Of a stretch of DNA of 64,000 bases, positions 45,262-55,600 are shown piece after piece. Under the pieces are notes generated by a model that saw only the letters and a list, made by a program, of their open reading frames with translations, made no database searches and had not been told where the DNA came from. Position numbers and translations under genes: made by a program. Source of the stretch: Chelydra serpentina (taxonomy: Eukaryota > Chordata > Testudines > Chelydridae); assembly GCA_037349315.1 (NCBI GenBank), contig JBAIAC010000059.1, positions 29,420,501 through 29,484,500 on the forward strand. Reading direction: 5' to 3'. The first letter of the stretch is position 1. Each line of letters begins with the position of its first letter.

Positions 45262-45446
45262 GAAGCTACTGAAATTACTGAGCCAGCAAGAAGCCGTCAA
45301 GAGGTGGCTGGACAGTGATGCAACAGAATCCCATGGAGATGCTGCCCGAGACACTGACTTCTTAGCAGAGAGAAACTATGAAACACCAGCATGGACCCTG
45401 TATCAGGATGGACTTCCAGCAAAGGGAAATGTCAGCTGGGCATCAG
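45262..45446 (+). other. exon-like open block with splice signals, unassigned
   Basis: 185 bp preceded by TTATGTTTCAG and followed by GTAATG. One frame is open throughout for 61 codons (KLLKLLSQQEAVKRWL ... ETPAWTLYQDGLPAKG). I do not recognise the peptide. A CR1-like tail begins only 17 bp later (GTGTGGAATAGTCTCCC at 45463), so the block may instead be the old LINE's 3' region. The open frame alone is only weakly significant at this length. Confidence 0.2.
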
Positions 45447-45462
45447 GTAATGTTTTCTGACA

Positions 45463-45560
45463 GTGAGTAAGGGTGTGGAATAGTCTCCCATGGGAAAGCA
45501 TGGATGCTCCATTACCTGAGATATTTAAAACTGGATCACACAAAATCCTGGATAATACAC
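45463..45560 (+). mobile_element. old CR1/L3-like 3' fragment
   Basis: GTGGAATAGTCTCCCATGGG, then GAGATATTTAAAACTGGAT, parallels the CR1 segment encoding [10 protein letters not shown] ... LEVFKVRL. Confidence 0.5.
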
Positions 45561-46620
45561 TGATGGTCTATACTATTATGTTCACCACTTTTACAAGACT
45601 ATGATAAGTTTTGTACAGAGTATGCCTTGTGAGTTATCATTTGAAATATTATTATTGTCCTGGTAAAATATGCATATCAACATTATATGTGAAGTTATAA
45701 GATTCTACTATGTATCATTGCTATAACAGGCTCCAAGTTTAAGAAAAGCAGGCCCAAACCAGTCTCTCAGGAACAAAGGACAGACCATCATCCAGCCAGG
45801 TGTTAAAAGACTATCACCCGCTTAAGCAGCCTTTCACAGGTAGGGGACTACTTGTCGCTTGCACCCCAGCTTGGGGTAATCCTCAGAGGAGAGGGTGGTA
45901 AAAGAATGAGGGACAATGGTCTCCAAATCACTTTTCTCTCCCCCATCTCTACTGACGGCAGCTACAACGTTCAAAAGACAAAGAAAGCATCATTGAACTG
46001 TGGGAGGGGTGGTCCTGACTGGAAGGCTACAGACTGCTATAAACACATGTTGAGACAAAAGCTTTTTGCTTTTAAGTTCACTTCGCTTGTTAAATTTGGT
46101 ATTAGCTTGCATTTTACTCTTATTTCTTTTGTAACCAATCCTGACTTTTATGCATCATTATTTGTAATCACTTAAAATCTATCTTTCTGTAGTTAATAAA
46201 CTTATCTCATTGTTTTATCTTAACCACTATGTGTTAGGATTAAAGTGTGTGGGAGACTCCATTTGGGATAACAAGACTGGTGCATATCATTTTCCTTTGA
46301 TGAAATGACAGACTTTATATGGGCTTGCATTGTTCAGTAGTGTACTGAGCAGTATAAGACGCACATTTCTGGGGGAAAGTCTGGGACTGGGTGTTTGCTT
46401 GTGTTGCTCTGCAGTTTAATTCATTAGTGGCTAATTAGTAGCCCTCAATACTGTGTAGCTAGGAGTGATTTTACATGCTAAAGGCTGTGTGTGAACAGGC
46501 CAGTACTGGATGTTCTTACAGCAAAGCCGTGTAAGAGGCACCCCAGGTTGGAAAACTGAGGGGACACACCTGTCCCCCAGTCCACATTGTACCCTGCATA
46601 ATGCCACATACACCATAGGA
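45561..46620 (+). mobile_element. LTR-like sequence
   Basis: ATAATCACTTAAAATCT followed by TAGTTAATAAAC (about 46163-46200) is shared with the solo LTR at 32305-34013 (33566-33605). ATGGGCTTGCATTG near 46318 and a GCACCCCAGGTTGG tail are typical LTR 3' words. The boundaries are approximate. Confidence 0.4.
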
Positions 46621-46639
46621 AACAATCTTGCATGGCTGT

Positions 46640-46710
46640 GGGAGCGGCGAATAGCAGAGAAGCTAACAGAGGTAGTTTGCCTGGGATCTATCTGAGAGGA
46701 GGTACGCTAA
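46640..46710. repeat. upstream copy of a CR1 leader block
   Basis: GGCGAATAGCAGAGAAGCTAAC followed by AGTTTGCCTGGG matches the CR1 leader block at about 46900-46945 (CGGCGAACAGCAAAGAGGC ... GAGTTTGCCTGGG). The two copies lie about 255 bp apart, both on +. Confidence 0.6.
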
Positions 46711-47024
46711 GTGCTGCATTAGGGGGACTGTGTTGGTGAGTATCTGAGTATCTGTTGCAGGGACAGTTTGGCAGTTTGACCGTGTGCTTGATTGTTTGAT
46801 TGCTTGTTTGAAAAGTGTGAATTGGGAGTGCTTTGTTCCAGGTGGGCCTTGAGTGGGCCTGACTGTTATAAAAAGGCAGTCAGCTGCGAACCAGCTGCGC
46901 GGCGAACAGCAAAGAGGCTAACAGAGGGAGTTTGCCTGGGGGGAAACCTACTGAGGCTTTCCTCTTGCAGGTTTCTCTGAGTAGCTTCTGCCACAGGTGA
47001 GGAAGCTCTTAGAAAGAAGAGACT

Positions 47025-48016
47025 ATGGATGCTGAGCGATCAGCTGTTGTGACCTGCACAGGATGTGCCATGTTTGTCTTTCTTCCACAGGATAGACGTG
47101 ACTTTGTCTGTACAAAGTGCAAGCTGCTCTCCATATTGGAAGAGAAGATTCAAGGTCTGGAGAAACGAGTATCAACCCTGCGTTCCATAAGAGAGAATGA
47201 GGATTTCCTGGACAGACGTCAGGACATGCTTCAGCGGGCCCAATGTTCTGAAGATTCAGAGCAGGCTACGCAGCGGGGACAGAAGGCCAGTGAGGATAAT
47301 TGGCGGCATGTGACCTCCAGAAGAGGAAAGAGTACCAGCAAAGTCCATGTACCAGAAACGCAGATTCAGATGAGCACCCATTTGCATGTTCTCTCCACAG
47401 GTACTAGTGCAGAGAGTGGAGTGGATGATACGTCTGAGGGAAGAGAGCAGAAGGAGACTCCACCAATTGGAAGGCATGAGATGCACAGTCCTAGGGATGG
47501 GGTTTACACAACCACCACGCCCAAGAGAAGGAGGCGGATGGTGGTGGTCAGGGACTCCCTCCTTTTCCTGACCGGGAAAACCGAGAGGTGTGCTGCTTGC
47601 CAGGGGGTAGGATTCATGATGTGACGGAGAGACTGCCGAGACTCATCAAGCCCTCAGATCGCTACCCCTTCCTGCTTCTCCACGTGGGCACCAATGATAC
47701 TGCCAAGAATGACCTTGAGCGTATCACTGCAGACTACGTGGCTCTGGGAAGAAGGATAAAGGAGTTTGAGGCGCAAGCGGTGTTCTCGTCTATCCTCCCT
47801 GTGGCCAGAAAAGGCCAGGGTAGAGACCGTTGAATCATGGAAGTCAATGAATGGCTACGCAGATGGTGTCAGAGAGAAGGGTTTGGATTCTTTGACCATG
47901 GGATGGTGTTCCAAGAAGAAGGAGTGCTAGGCAGAGACGGGCTCCATCTAACGAAGAGAGGGAAGAGCATCTTTGCAAGCAGGCTGGCTAACCTAGTGAG
48001 GAGGGCTTTAAACTAG
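47025..48016 (+). pseudogene. CR1 ORF1, second copy, broken
   Basis: Starts at MDAERSAVVTCTGCAMFVF and keeps the Cys cluster and coiled coil. In the esterase block I the Gly of GDS is Arg (VVVRDSLL). A deletion of roughly 26 bp right after it, near 47562, shifts the frame. The later part (GGRIHDVTERLPRL, LHVGTNDTAKND, GRDGLHLTKRGKS) is open except for TGA at 47831-47833, a likely CGA-to-TGA change. The lesions differ from those in the first copy. Confidence 0.85.
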
Positions 48017-48149
48017 GTTCACTGGGAGAAGGAGACCAAAGCCCCGAGGTAAGTGGGGAAGTGGGATACCGGAAGGAAGCACAAGTAGGTGAGTGCAAGA
48101 GGGGAGGGCTCCTGCCCCATACTGGGACAGCAGGACAGTCAGTGAGTTA

Positions 48150-50818
48150 TCTTAAGTGCCTATACACAAATGCAAGAAGCCTGGGAAATAAGCAGGGAGA
48201 ACTGGAAGTCCTGGCACAGTCAAGGAATTATGATGTAACTGGAATAACAGAGACTTGGTCGGATAACTCACATGATTGGAGTACTGTCATGGATGGATAT
48301 AAACTGTTCAGGAAGGATAGGCAGGGCAGAAAAGATAGGGGAGTTGCGCGGTATGTAAGAAAGCAGTATGACTGCTCAGAGCTCTAGTATCAAACTGCAG
48401 AAAAACCTGAGAATCTCTGGATTAAATTGAGAAGTGTGAGCAACAAGGGTAATGTCGTGGTGGGAGTCTGCTACAGACCACCAGACCAGGGGGATGAGGT
48501 GGACGAGGCTTTCTTCCAGCAACTAACGGAAGTTACTAGATCACAGGCCCTGGTTCTCATGGGTGACTTCAATCTGCTGGGAGAGCAATACAGCGGTGCA
48601 CAGACAATCCACGAAGTTTTTGGAAAGTGTAGGGGACAATTTCCTGTGCAAGTGCTGGAGGAATCAACTAGGGGAAAAGCTCTTCTTGACCTGCTGCTCA
48701 CAAACAGGGAAGAAATAGTAGAGGAAGCAATAGTGGATGGGAACCTGGGAGGCAGTGACCATGAGATGGTCGAGTTCAGGATCCTGACACAAGGAAGAAA
48801 GGAGAGCAGTAGAATACAGAGCCTGGACTTCAGAAAAGCAGACTTCGACTCCCTCAGGGAACTGATGGGCAAGGTCCCCTGGGAGAATAACATGAGGGGG
48901 AAAGGAGTCGAGGAAAGATGGCTGTATTTTAAAGAATCCTTCTTGAGGTTGCAGGAACAAACCATCCCGATGTGTTGAAAGAAAAGTAAATATGGCAGGC
49001 AACCAGCTTGGCTTAACAGTGAAATCCTTGCTCATCTTAAGCACAAAAAAGCAGCTTATAAGAAGTGGAAGATTGGACAAATGACCAGGGAAGAGAATAA
49101 AAATATTGCTCAGGCATGCAGGAGTGAAATTAGGAAGGCCAAATTACACTTGGAGTTGCAGCTAGCCGGAGATGTTAGGAGTAACAAGAAGGTTTTCTTC
49201 AGGTATGTGAGCAACAAGAAGAAAGTCAAGGAAAATGTGGGCCCCTTGCTGAATGAGGGAGGGAACCTAGTGACAGAGGATGTGGAGAAAGCTAGTGTAC
49301 TCAATGCTTTTTTTGCCTCTGTCTTCACAGACAAGGTCAGCTCCCAGACGGCTGCACTCCGCAGCAGTATGGGGAGGAGGTGACCAGCCCTCTGTGGAGA
49401 AAGAAGTAGTTCAGGTCTATTTAGAAAAGCTGGACGAGCATAAGTCCATTGGGCCGGATGCACTGCATCCGAGGGTGCTAAAGGAGTTGGCCGATGTGAT
49501 GGCAGAGCCATTGGCCATTAGCTTTGAAAAATCATGGCATCAGGCGAGGTCTCAGATGACTGGAAAAAAGCTAATGTAGTGCCAATCTTTAAAAAAGGGA
49601 AGAAGGAAGATCCGGGGAACTACAGGCCAGTCAGTCTCACCTCAGTCCCTGGAAAAATCATGGAACAAGTCCTCAAGGAATCAATTCTGAACCACTTAAA
49701 GGAGAGGAAAATGATCAGGAACAGTCAGCATGGATTCACCAAGGTCAAGTCATGCCTGACTAACCTAATTGCCTTCTATGATGAGATAACTGGCTCTGTG
49801 GATGAGGGGAAAGCAGTGGATGTGCTATTTCTTGACTTTAGCAAAGCTTTTGCTACAGTCTCCCACAGTATCCTTGCCAGCAGGTTAAAGAAGTATGGGC
49901 TGGATGAATGGACTGTAAGATGGATAGAGAACTGGCTGGATGGTCTTGCTCAACGGGTAGTGATCAATGGCTCCATGTCTAGTTGGCAGCCGGTATCAAG
50001 TGGAGTGCCCCAAGGGTCGGTGCTGGGGCCGGTTTTGTTCAATGTCTTCATCAACGATCTGGAGGATGGTGTGGACTGCACCCTTAGCAAGTTTTCAGAT
50101 GACACGGAACTGGGAGGAGTGGTTGATACGCTGGAGGGTAGGGACAGGATACAGAGGGACCTAGACAAATTAGAGGATTGGGCCAAAAGAAATCTGATGA
50201 GGTTCAACAAGGACAAGTGCAGAGTCCTGCACTTAGGACGGAAGAATCCCATGCACTGCTACAGACTAGTAACCGAATGGCTGGGCAGCAGTTCTGCAGA
50301 AAAGGACCTTGGGGTTACAGTGGACGAAAAGCTGAATATGAGTCAACAGTGTGCCCTTGTTGCCAAGAAGGCTGACGGCATTTTGGATTGTATAAGATGG
50401 GGCATTTCCAGGAGATCGAGGGACGTGATCATTCCCCTCTATTCGGCACTGGTGAGGCCTCATTTGGAGTACTGTGTCCAGTTTTGGGCCCCACACTACA
50501 AGAAGGATGTGGATAAATTGGAAAGAGTCCAGCGGAGGGCAACAAAAATGATTAGGGGGCTGGAGCACATGACTTATGAGGAGAGGCTGAGGGAACTGGG
50601 ATTGTTTAGCCTGCAGAAGAGAAGAATGAGGGGGGATTTGATAGCTTCTTTCAACTACCTAAAAGGGGGTTCCAAAGAGGATGGATCTAGACTGTTCTCA
50701 GTGGTAGAAGATGACAGAACAAGGAGTAATGGTCTCAAGTTGCAGAGGGGGAGGTTTAGGTTGGATAATAGGAAAAACTTTTTCACTAGTAGGGTGGTGA
50801 AGCACTGGAATGGGTTAC
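48150..50818 (+). pseudogene. CR1 ORF2, second copy, broken
   Basis: Endonuclease start LYTNARSLGNKQGELE, then TAG at 48385-48387, shared with the first copy. MGDFN is followed by a local deletion that removes the HPNIC part. A TGA near 48976 and frameshifts near 49370 and 49560 split the linker. The RT block 49534-50868 is open: [60 protein letters not shown]. The Asp after KAF is Ala here, while the motif A Asp in LDF and the DD of motif C remain. The last codons run into unrelated sequence after 50818. Confidence 0.87.
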
Positions 50819-51560
50819 AGAGAGAAGAGGACATAACAAAAGCCATGTACATGGTTGGGGTGGCCTAACGTGTGCCTCCAGGGCACCATGACTTAAGAGG
50901 GATGGGGGCTGGTGGAGATTTTCTAAAATCCAAGGCCAGAATCTGCCTCTTACAAGGTGCAGTATCACCAAACCAAGGTTCAAAAATCACAAGTCAGGTG
51001 CCCAAAAATTCATGAGCTGGCACTCAGAAACGCAGAAATCTCAGCAGACACCAGAAATAAAATGTATGTTGGTCCTGGCCACAGAGGAGAAACAGGACTT
51101 GGCTGTAATCAGTGCTTGAAGTGGTAGGCAAAACAATTAAAAAAAAAGAGGGGGTCTCATCACCAGCAAATCTGCTCCCCAACTCCCAAACCAATTCTAT
51201 CCCCCCCTCAAAACTGTATTTGTTGGATCTGTGCCCCTTTGTGACTCAGTACACTTTACTCACTGGCTGTGACAGATAAGTGGATTCCTGCATGAGATAG
51301 GCCTTACTGTTTGTTCTGGTCCTCCAGCTCCCAGACTGACTAACAGTCCGTACTGTCTAGTGTCACCAAACATCGTCTTCCTAAACCCTAGCCTGAGGTA
51401 GGAGTAATCGAGGGCTCCACCTTATAAAAACCCACAGAGAGAGAGAGAGAGAGGGTGTGTATGATTATAGGTAGACATAGATTAGAGAGAGAGAGGAGTG
51501 TATGGAGACAGATAGGTAGCAGGGATGTAGATAGATAGAGACACAGTAGGATTACGGGGA
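50819..51560. other. intergenic, GA-rich simple repeats
   Basis: No gene is seen. A (GA)n run at about 51436-51453 and GATAGATAG / AGAGAGAGAG words at 51485-51540 lie just upstream of the CpG-rich PATL1 promoter. A poly-A-like run is at 51139. Confidence 0.5.
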
Positions 51561-51599
51561 GAACAGCCCAGGTTTGCTTAATTCACTTCTTTGCAGCAA

Positions 51600-52600
51600 T
51601 GGTAAATTCTCACCCAAGGGCCGGGTGAGAATGCCGGAGCAGGAAGATGACCCCTCGAAGTCGTGTTTGAAGGAAGACTTGCAGGAGGCAGGGGGGGGGG
51701 GGGTCACCTCAGGACAGGGGGCCCCGGAGAAGGGCCGGATGAAATAACCTTGGGGTGGGGTAACCGAGGGAAGGGCTTGGGGGCGCGTGAACTCTGCCCA
51801 TGCCGCAGCAGAGCTGCGGGGGAGCATGGCACAGGGGTGGGGCTGGGGGCCCCCAAGTGCGAGGCCTCCTGGCAGTGCCCAGCGGCCCCCGCAGGGACCC
51901 CAGGCCAGGGGTGGATGATGGGACCCGGGGCCCTTGGCCAGGCGGCTCTGCCCTGCGGGGGAGCGGGGCTTTGGTGCCCGCCCCGGTTTTCCGGAGGCTG
52001 GTGAGGCTTCCCACAGAGCTGGGGCAAAACAGTGGCGGTGTAAAGCTGGGCCTGTCACTAGGGAGGCCTTCCTCAGTGGTCAATGGGACAGGAGACACTG
52101 CCCCTTTAAGAGGCTACAGGCAGGGAATGAGCCACAGTCCATTCAAGACACCCCCAGGCGCTGTTTCTTTAACGGCAGGGGCGGGGCCGCTAGACGTATC
52201 GCGCCTGCGCACCGGGTATTTCTGGCCCCCTCGGATGGGAGGGGAGGACTTTGCGGGATGACGTCACGTGCGTGTTCCGTGTCGGCGGCGCGTGCGTATC
52301 GCGGGGCGGGGGCTCGGAGCCGGAGCGGGGTCCGCGCGGGGCCTCCCTGGCGGTGGGAGTCTCCGCGCCGCTCACCATGTTCCGCTACCAGGTGAGAGGC
52401 CGCCCGGGCTGCGACCTTTGACCCTTGACCCCAGTCCCTGGGTCACTTCTCCCTCCCGCCCAGAGACTTAACTTCCTCCTCGGTCACGGGGCGGCTGCGG
52501 GCGCGGGCCGGGGGTGTGGCTGGGGGGTGGGCACGAGGTTCTGGCGGGGCTCGGGCCGGAGGGGAGGGGTCCGGGGAGGTACGGGCCGGAGGGGGGGGGG
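51600..52600. promoter_or_regulatory. CpG island over the PATL1 start
   Basis: CpG becomes frequent from about 51,620 and peaks at 52,170-52,380 (GCGCG, CGGCGGCGCG), unlike the CpG-poor flanks, then fades in intron 1. This is typical of a constitutively used vertebrate promoter. The open frames on both strands here are composition artefacts. Confidence 0.8.
52172..52376 (+). promoter_or_regulatory. PATL1: PATL1 core promoter with Sp1, NRF-1, CRE and E-box sites
   Basis: Visible motifs: GGGGCGGGGC (Sp/KLF, 52178-52187), GCGCCTGCGCAC (NRF-1-like, 52201-52212), a full palindromic CRE TGACGTCA (52259-52266) overlapping an E-box CACGTG (52265-52270). No TATA box lies at a sensible distance. The transcription start is probably between about 52,270 and 52,330, leaving a short GC-rich 5' UTR. 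Function is inferred from motif content only. Confidence 0.65.
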
Positions 52601-55600
52601 GGTCTTTGTGGGAGGCAGGGGGTGGGATATGTCTTTAGGGGAGTAGGGGCCGGGGTGGATGTCGGGGACACAGAGTTCTGGGGGAGGGGTATGGGCCAGG
52701 GCGTGTGTTGGGTGGCATAGGGCTCGCGGGGGCGCAGGATTTTGGGGGCATGGGCTGGGTGTGCGTGTCTGGGGAGGTGCAAGGTTCTGGGGGGGCAGGG
52801 GAAGTGTGGGGGGACATGGGGTTGTGGGGGGCCTGGGCTGGGGTATGGGTTGTGGGGGGCATAGGCTGGGGGGATGTGCTGGGGAGGGTATAGGCTGGCA
52901 GGTGTGTGTCTCAGGGGAAGGGGTTCAGGGTGTGTGTCTGGGGGGCGTGTATGAGCTGGGTGATTGTGTTGGGGGCATGGAGTGCTGGGGGGCTCTGGGA
53001 GGCATGGAGTGTGGGGTATCTTTTGGGGGAGTATGGGCTGGAGGGCCTTTGTAGGGAGGGGTGTGCAGGAGGCATGACTTAAGGAGGGGTTTAGTTATGA
53101 GGGCGATGGGGTACAGGTCGGGAGGAGCCTCTGTAGCAGGGAGCATGGTTGGGTACTGACAATGTGAGTTCTCTGTGTGTGGAGAGGGTAAGGGGGTGCC
53201 AAGGGCATGGGTCAGAGAGGGATGTGGGGTAGGGAGTTCTTTCTCTGAGTCTCGGGACTATGGGCCTGTGGGATGCTTGTCTGAGGGGGAGGCCCTCCCC
53301 CCTTGGAGTGGGGGCGTGTGTGGCTGAGAAGGTCACACTCAGTGGGTGCCCAGGAGGCCTCCCTGTGCGGGAGCTGTTTGGGGATGGAGGCTGTTTCAGA
53401 GGGGCAGAGCTAGGTATACACTTAGCAGGCTGGTGCTTAGAATGCTTGGCTAAGGTGACTGCTAGGTATATAAGGTGACCAGATAGCAAGTGTGAAAAAT
53501 CGAGACGGGGTGGAGGGTAATAGGAACCCCTATAAAAAAAGCCCCAAATATCAGGACTGTCCCTATAAAATCAGGACATCTGGTCACCCTATAGGAATAT
53601 GGGCTCTGCAGGCTGAGGTGAGGGGGGGCGGCACAGACAGGGTACAGATATTGTAGGCTGGAGTAGGGGGCTCTAAAGGTAAATGTATAGGATGTGGACT
53701 GGGGAATCTCTCAGAAGGGGGCAGCATGTTGGACTGGCTGGGGCTGCCTCTATGAGGTGGGGCTGCACAGAGTGTGGGCTGGAGTCAAAGAGACTCTGTG
53801 GTATAGGCTGGGGATACCATGTAGGGTATGGACCAGAGCACATCCTGGATTTGAGCTGTGGTACCTTTCTTAGGGAGGTAGATATAGGATATGGAGGGGA
53901 CATGTCTCTCGGAGCAGGAACTACCGGGATACAGGCCCAGGGGCAGCCTTTCTGAATATAGTGTGCATGGTGGGGTATGTGTGCCCCAGAACTAGATTCA
54001 GATGGCTACGCTGGATATGGGTGCAGCAGGTTAGGATCAGGAGTTGGTTCGGGAGGATTCCCAGGATGTTGGCCCATTAGATTGGCCTTGATGATGGGCA
54101 ATTCTATTCTGTCACATGCTATGTTATCTGAAGAGTTATGTGCCTGGCTGGTGTGGCCCTGAGAGTGGAACAGCTTGAAGGAGAACGTGATTGAATGGAA
54201 GGTATGAGGTAGTAAATGCCTGCTCGCCATTACGTGTTTGGGAGCTGAGGCTAGGGGCACACTTGTTTCTTATCCAGCTGGCTTGGGGAAGGCATTTGAG
54301 TGGACATGCTTGGTCCATGTTGGGATGCATGAGTATGTGTGTCATAGTTGTAGGGAGTATTTGTTGCATGGTGTATGCAGAGTGCCATGTTTGAGGGGGG
54401 TGCATGGGAGGACTATGAAGGTGTGTTTAATCTGTCATGGGTGGGTGGGGGAAGAAGGTTCCTTCTATCCCTTGTATTTATCTGGCTCCTGTCACTCTCA
54501 CAATCTTTAGTGTATTTATCCTTGCAGCACCTGTGTGAGGCAGGGCTGTGCTATTATCCACTTTGCACAGATGGTGAACAGGCCCCGAGAGACTAAGTGA
54601 CTTGCCCAAGATGTCATAGTAGCAGAGCAGGGAAATTGATGCCAAACTGGCCCCCTAACCACTGTACTATTGTCCTTCCCCTCATGCTGTCAGAGGAGGT
54701 GTGCTTGAAATTGGGTGTTTATCTGTGGGGTGGCATTGCCTCATCTAAGGAGGCATGATTAGTAAAGAGGGTGTGTAATGGGTATGTGGGAAGGGAATGA
54801 AGTCTTACCTGTGGGGATGCACTTAGTCCGTGCTTGGGCAGAAGTACCTTGTCTGATGGTCATGGGTGCAGTTTGGATGTGTGGGGATGTCACACACTTG
54901 CTGTGGGGCAACATGCCTTGTCTGAGGAGTGTGCTGAAGGTGATGTCTCTCTTTTTCCTCCGAAGGGTCACGTTTGTGATATGCTGGTATAGGGAAATGA
55001 GATAATATCCAGTAAAGGGTTCAGACAGACAGACTCAGCACCTCAGCTTTGGGCACGAGGTGGCTGAGGGGAGCCCACTTTGGTGATGCTGGGAGGGCAA
55101 GTAAAACTGGCGTATCGTGAGGCCTGCTTATTGTTCTCTCTCTGCTCTTTTCCAAGTCCCTGGAGGACTGTCCTCTGGATGAAGATGAAGATGCCTTTCA
55201 CACCCTGGGCGAGGAAGATGAAGATATCGACCAGTTCAATGATGACACGTTTGGAGCCGGTGCTATTGGTGAGAGCTGCATCTCCCATTCACTTCCCCTT
55301 CCTCATGTCTGTCCCCAGCTTTCCTTCAGGGAATGCAATATCTGGTGGAAATCCCCTCAGTCCTGCCCTGAGCTACCCCACCCTGCAGCTCCAATTTTTT
55401 GGTTGCTCTACCCATAGCTCTGCTGATGTCCCTCAGTCCTGAGCCTCAGCTTTCCCTGCTGTACTAGTCCATTGGTGCCTGGAAGATGTAATTGTGGAAT
55501 AAATGAGTGGCACTGAGGTGCCAGCCCTGCTTCCTTTCCGTGGTTCCTTTGCAGATGATGACTGGCAGGAGGCACATGAGCGGCTCGCAGAACTGGAAGA

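Larger units (their letters stand above)
46785..50818 (+). mobile_element. CR1 LINE, long copy without its 3' end
   Basis: The leader (TGAATTGGGAGTGCTTTG, GCAGTCAGCTGCGAACC), ORF1 and ORF2 are all present, but homology to the copy at 36393-41396 stops at GAATGGGTTAC (50818), inside ORF2 codons near the end. The 3' untranslated part and the ATTCTATGA repeat are missing. Target-primed reverse transcription begins at the 3' end, so this loss must have come after insertion. Confidence 0.9.

Noticed and set aside
49801..49870. Loss of the RT catalytic Asp in the second CR1
   Set aside because: The changed residue is the Asp after KAF; the motif A catalytic Asp in LDFSKAF and the motif C DD are still there.
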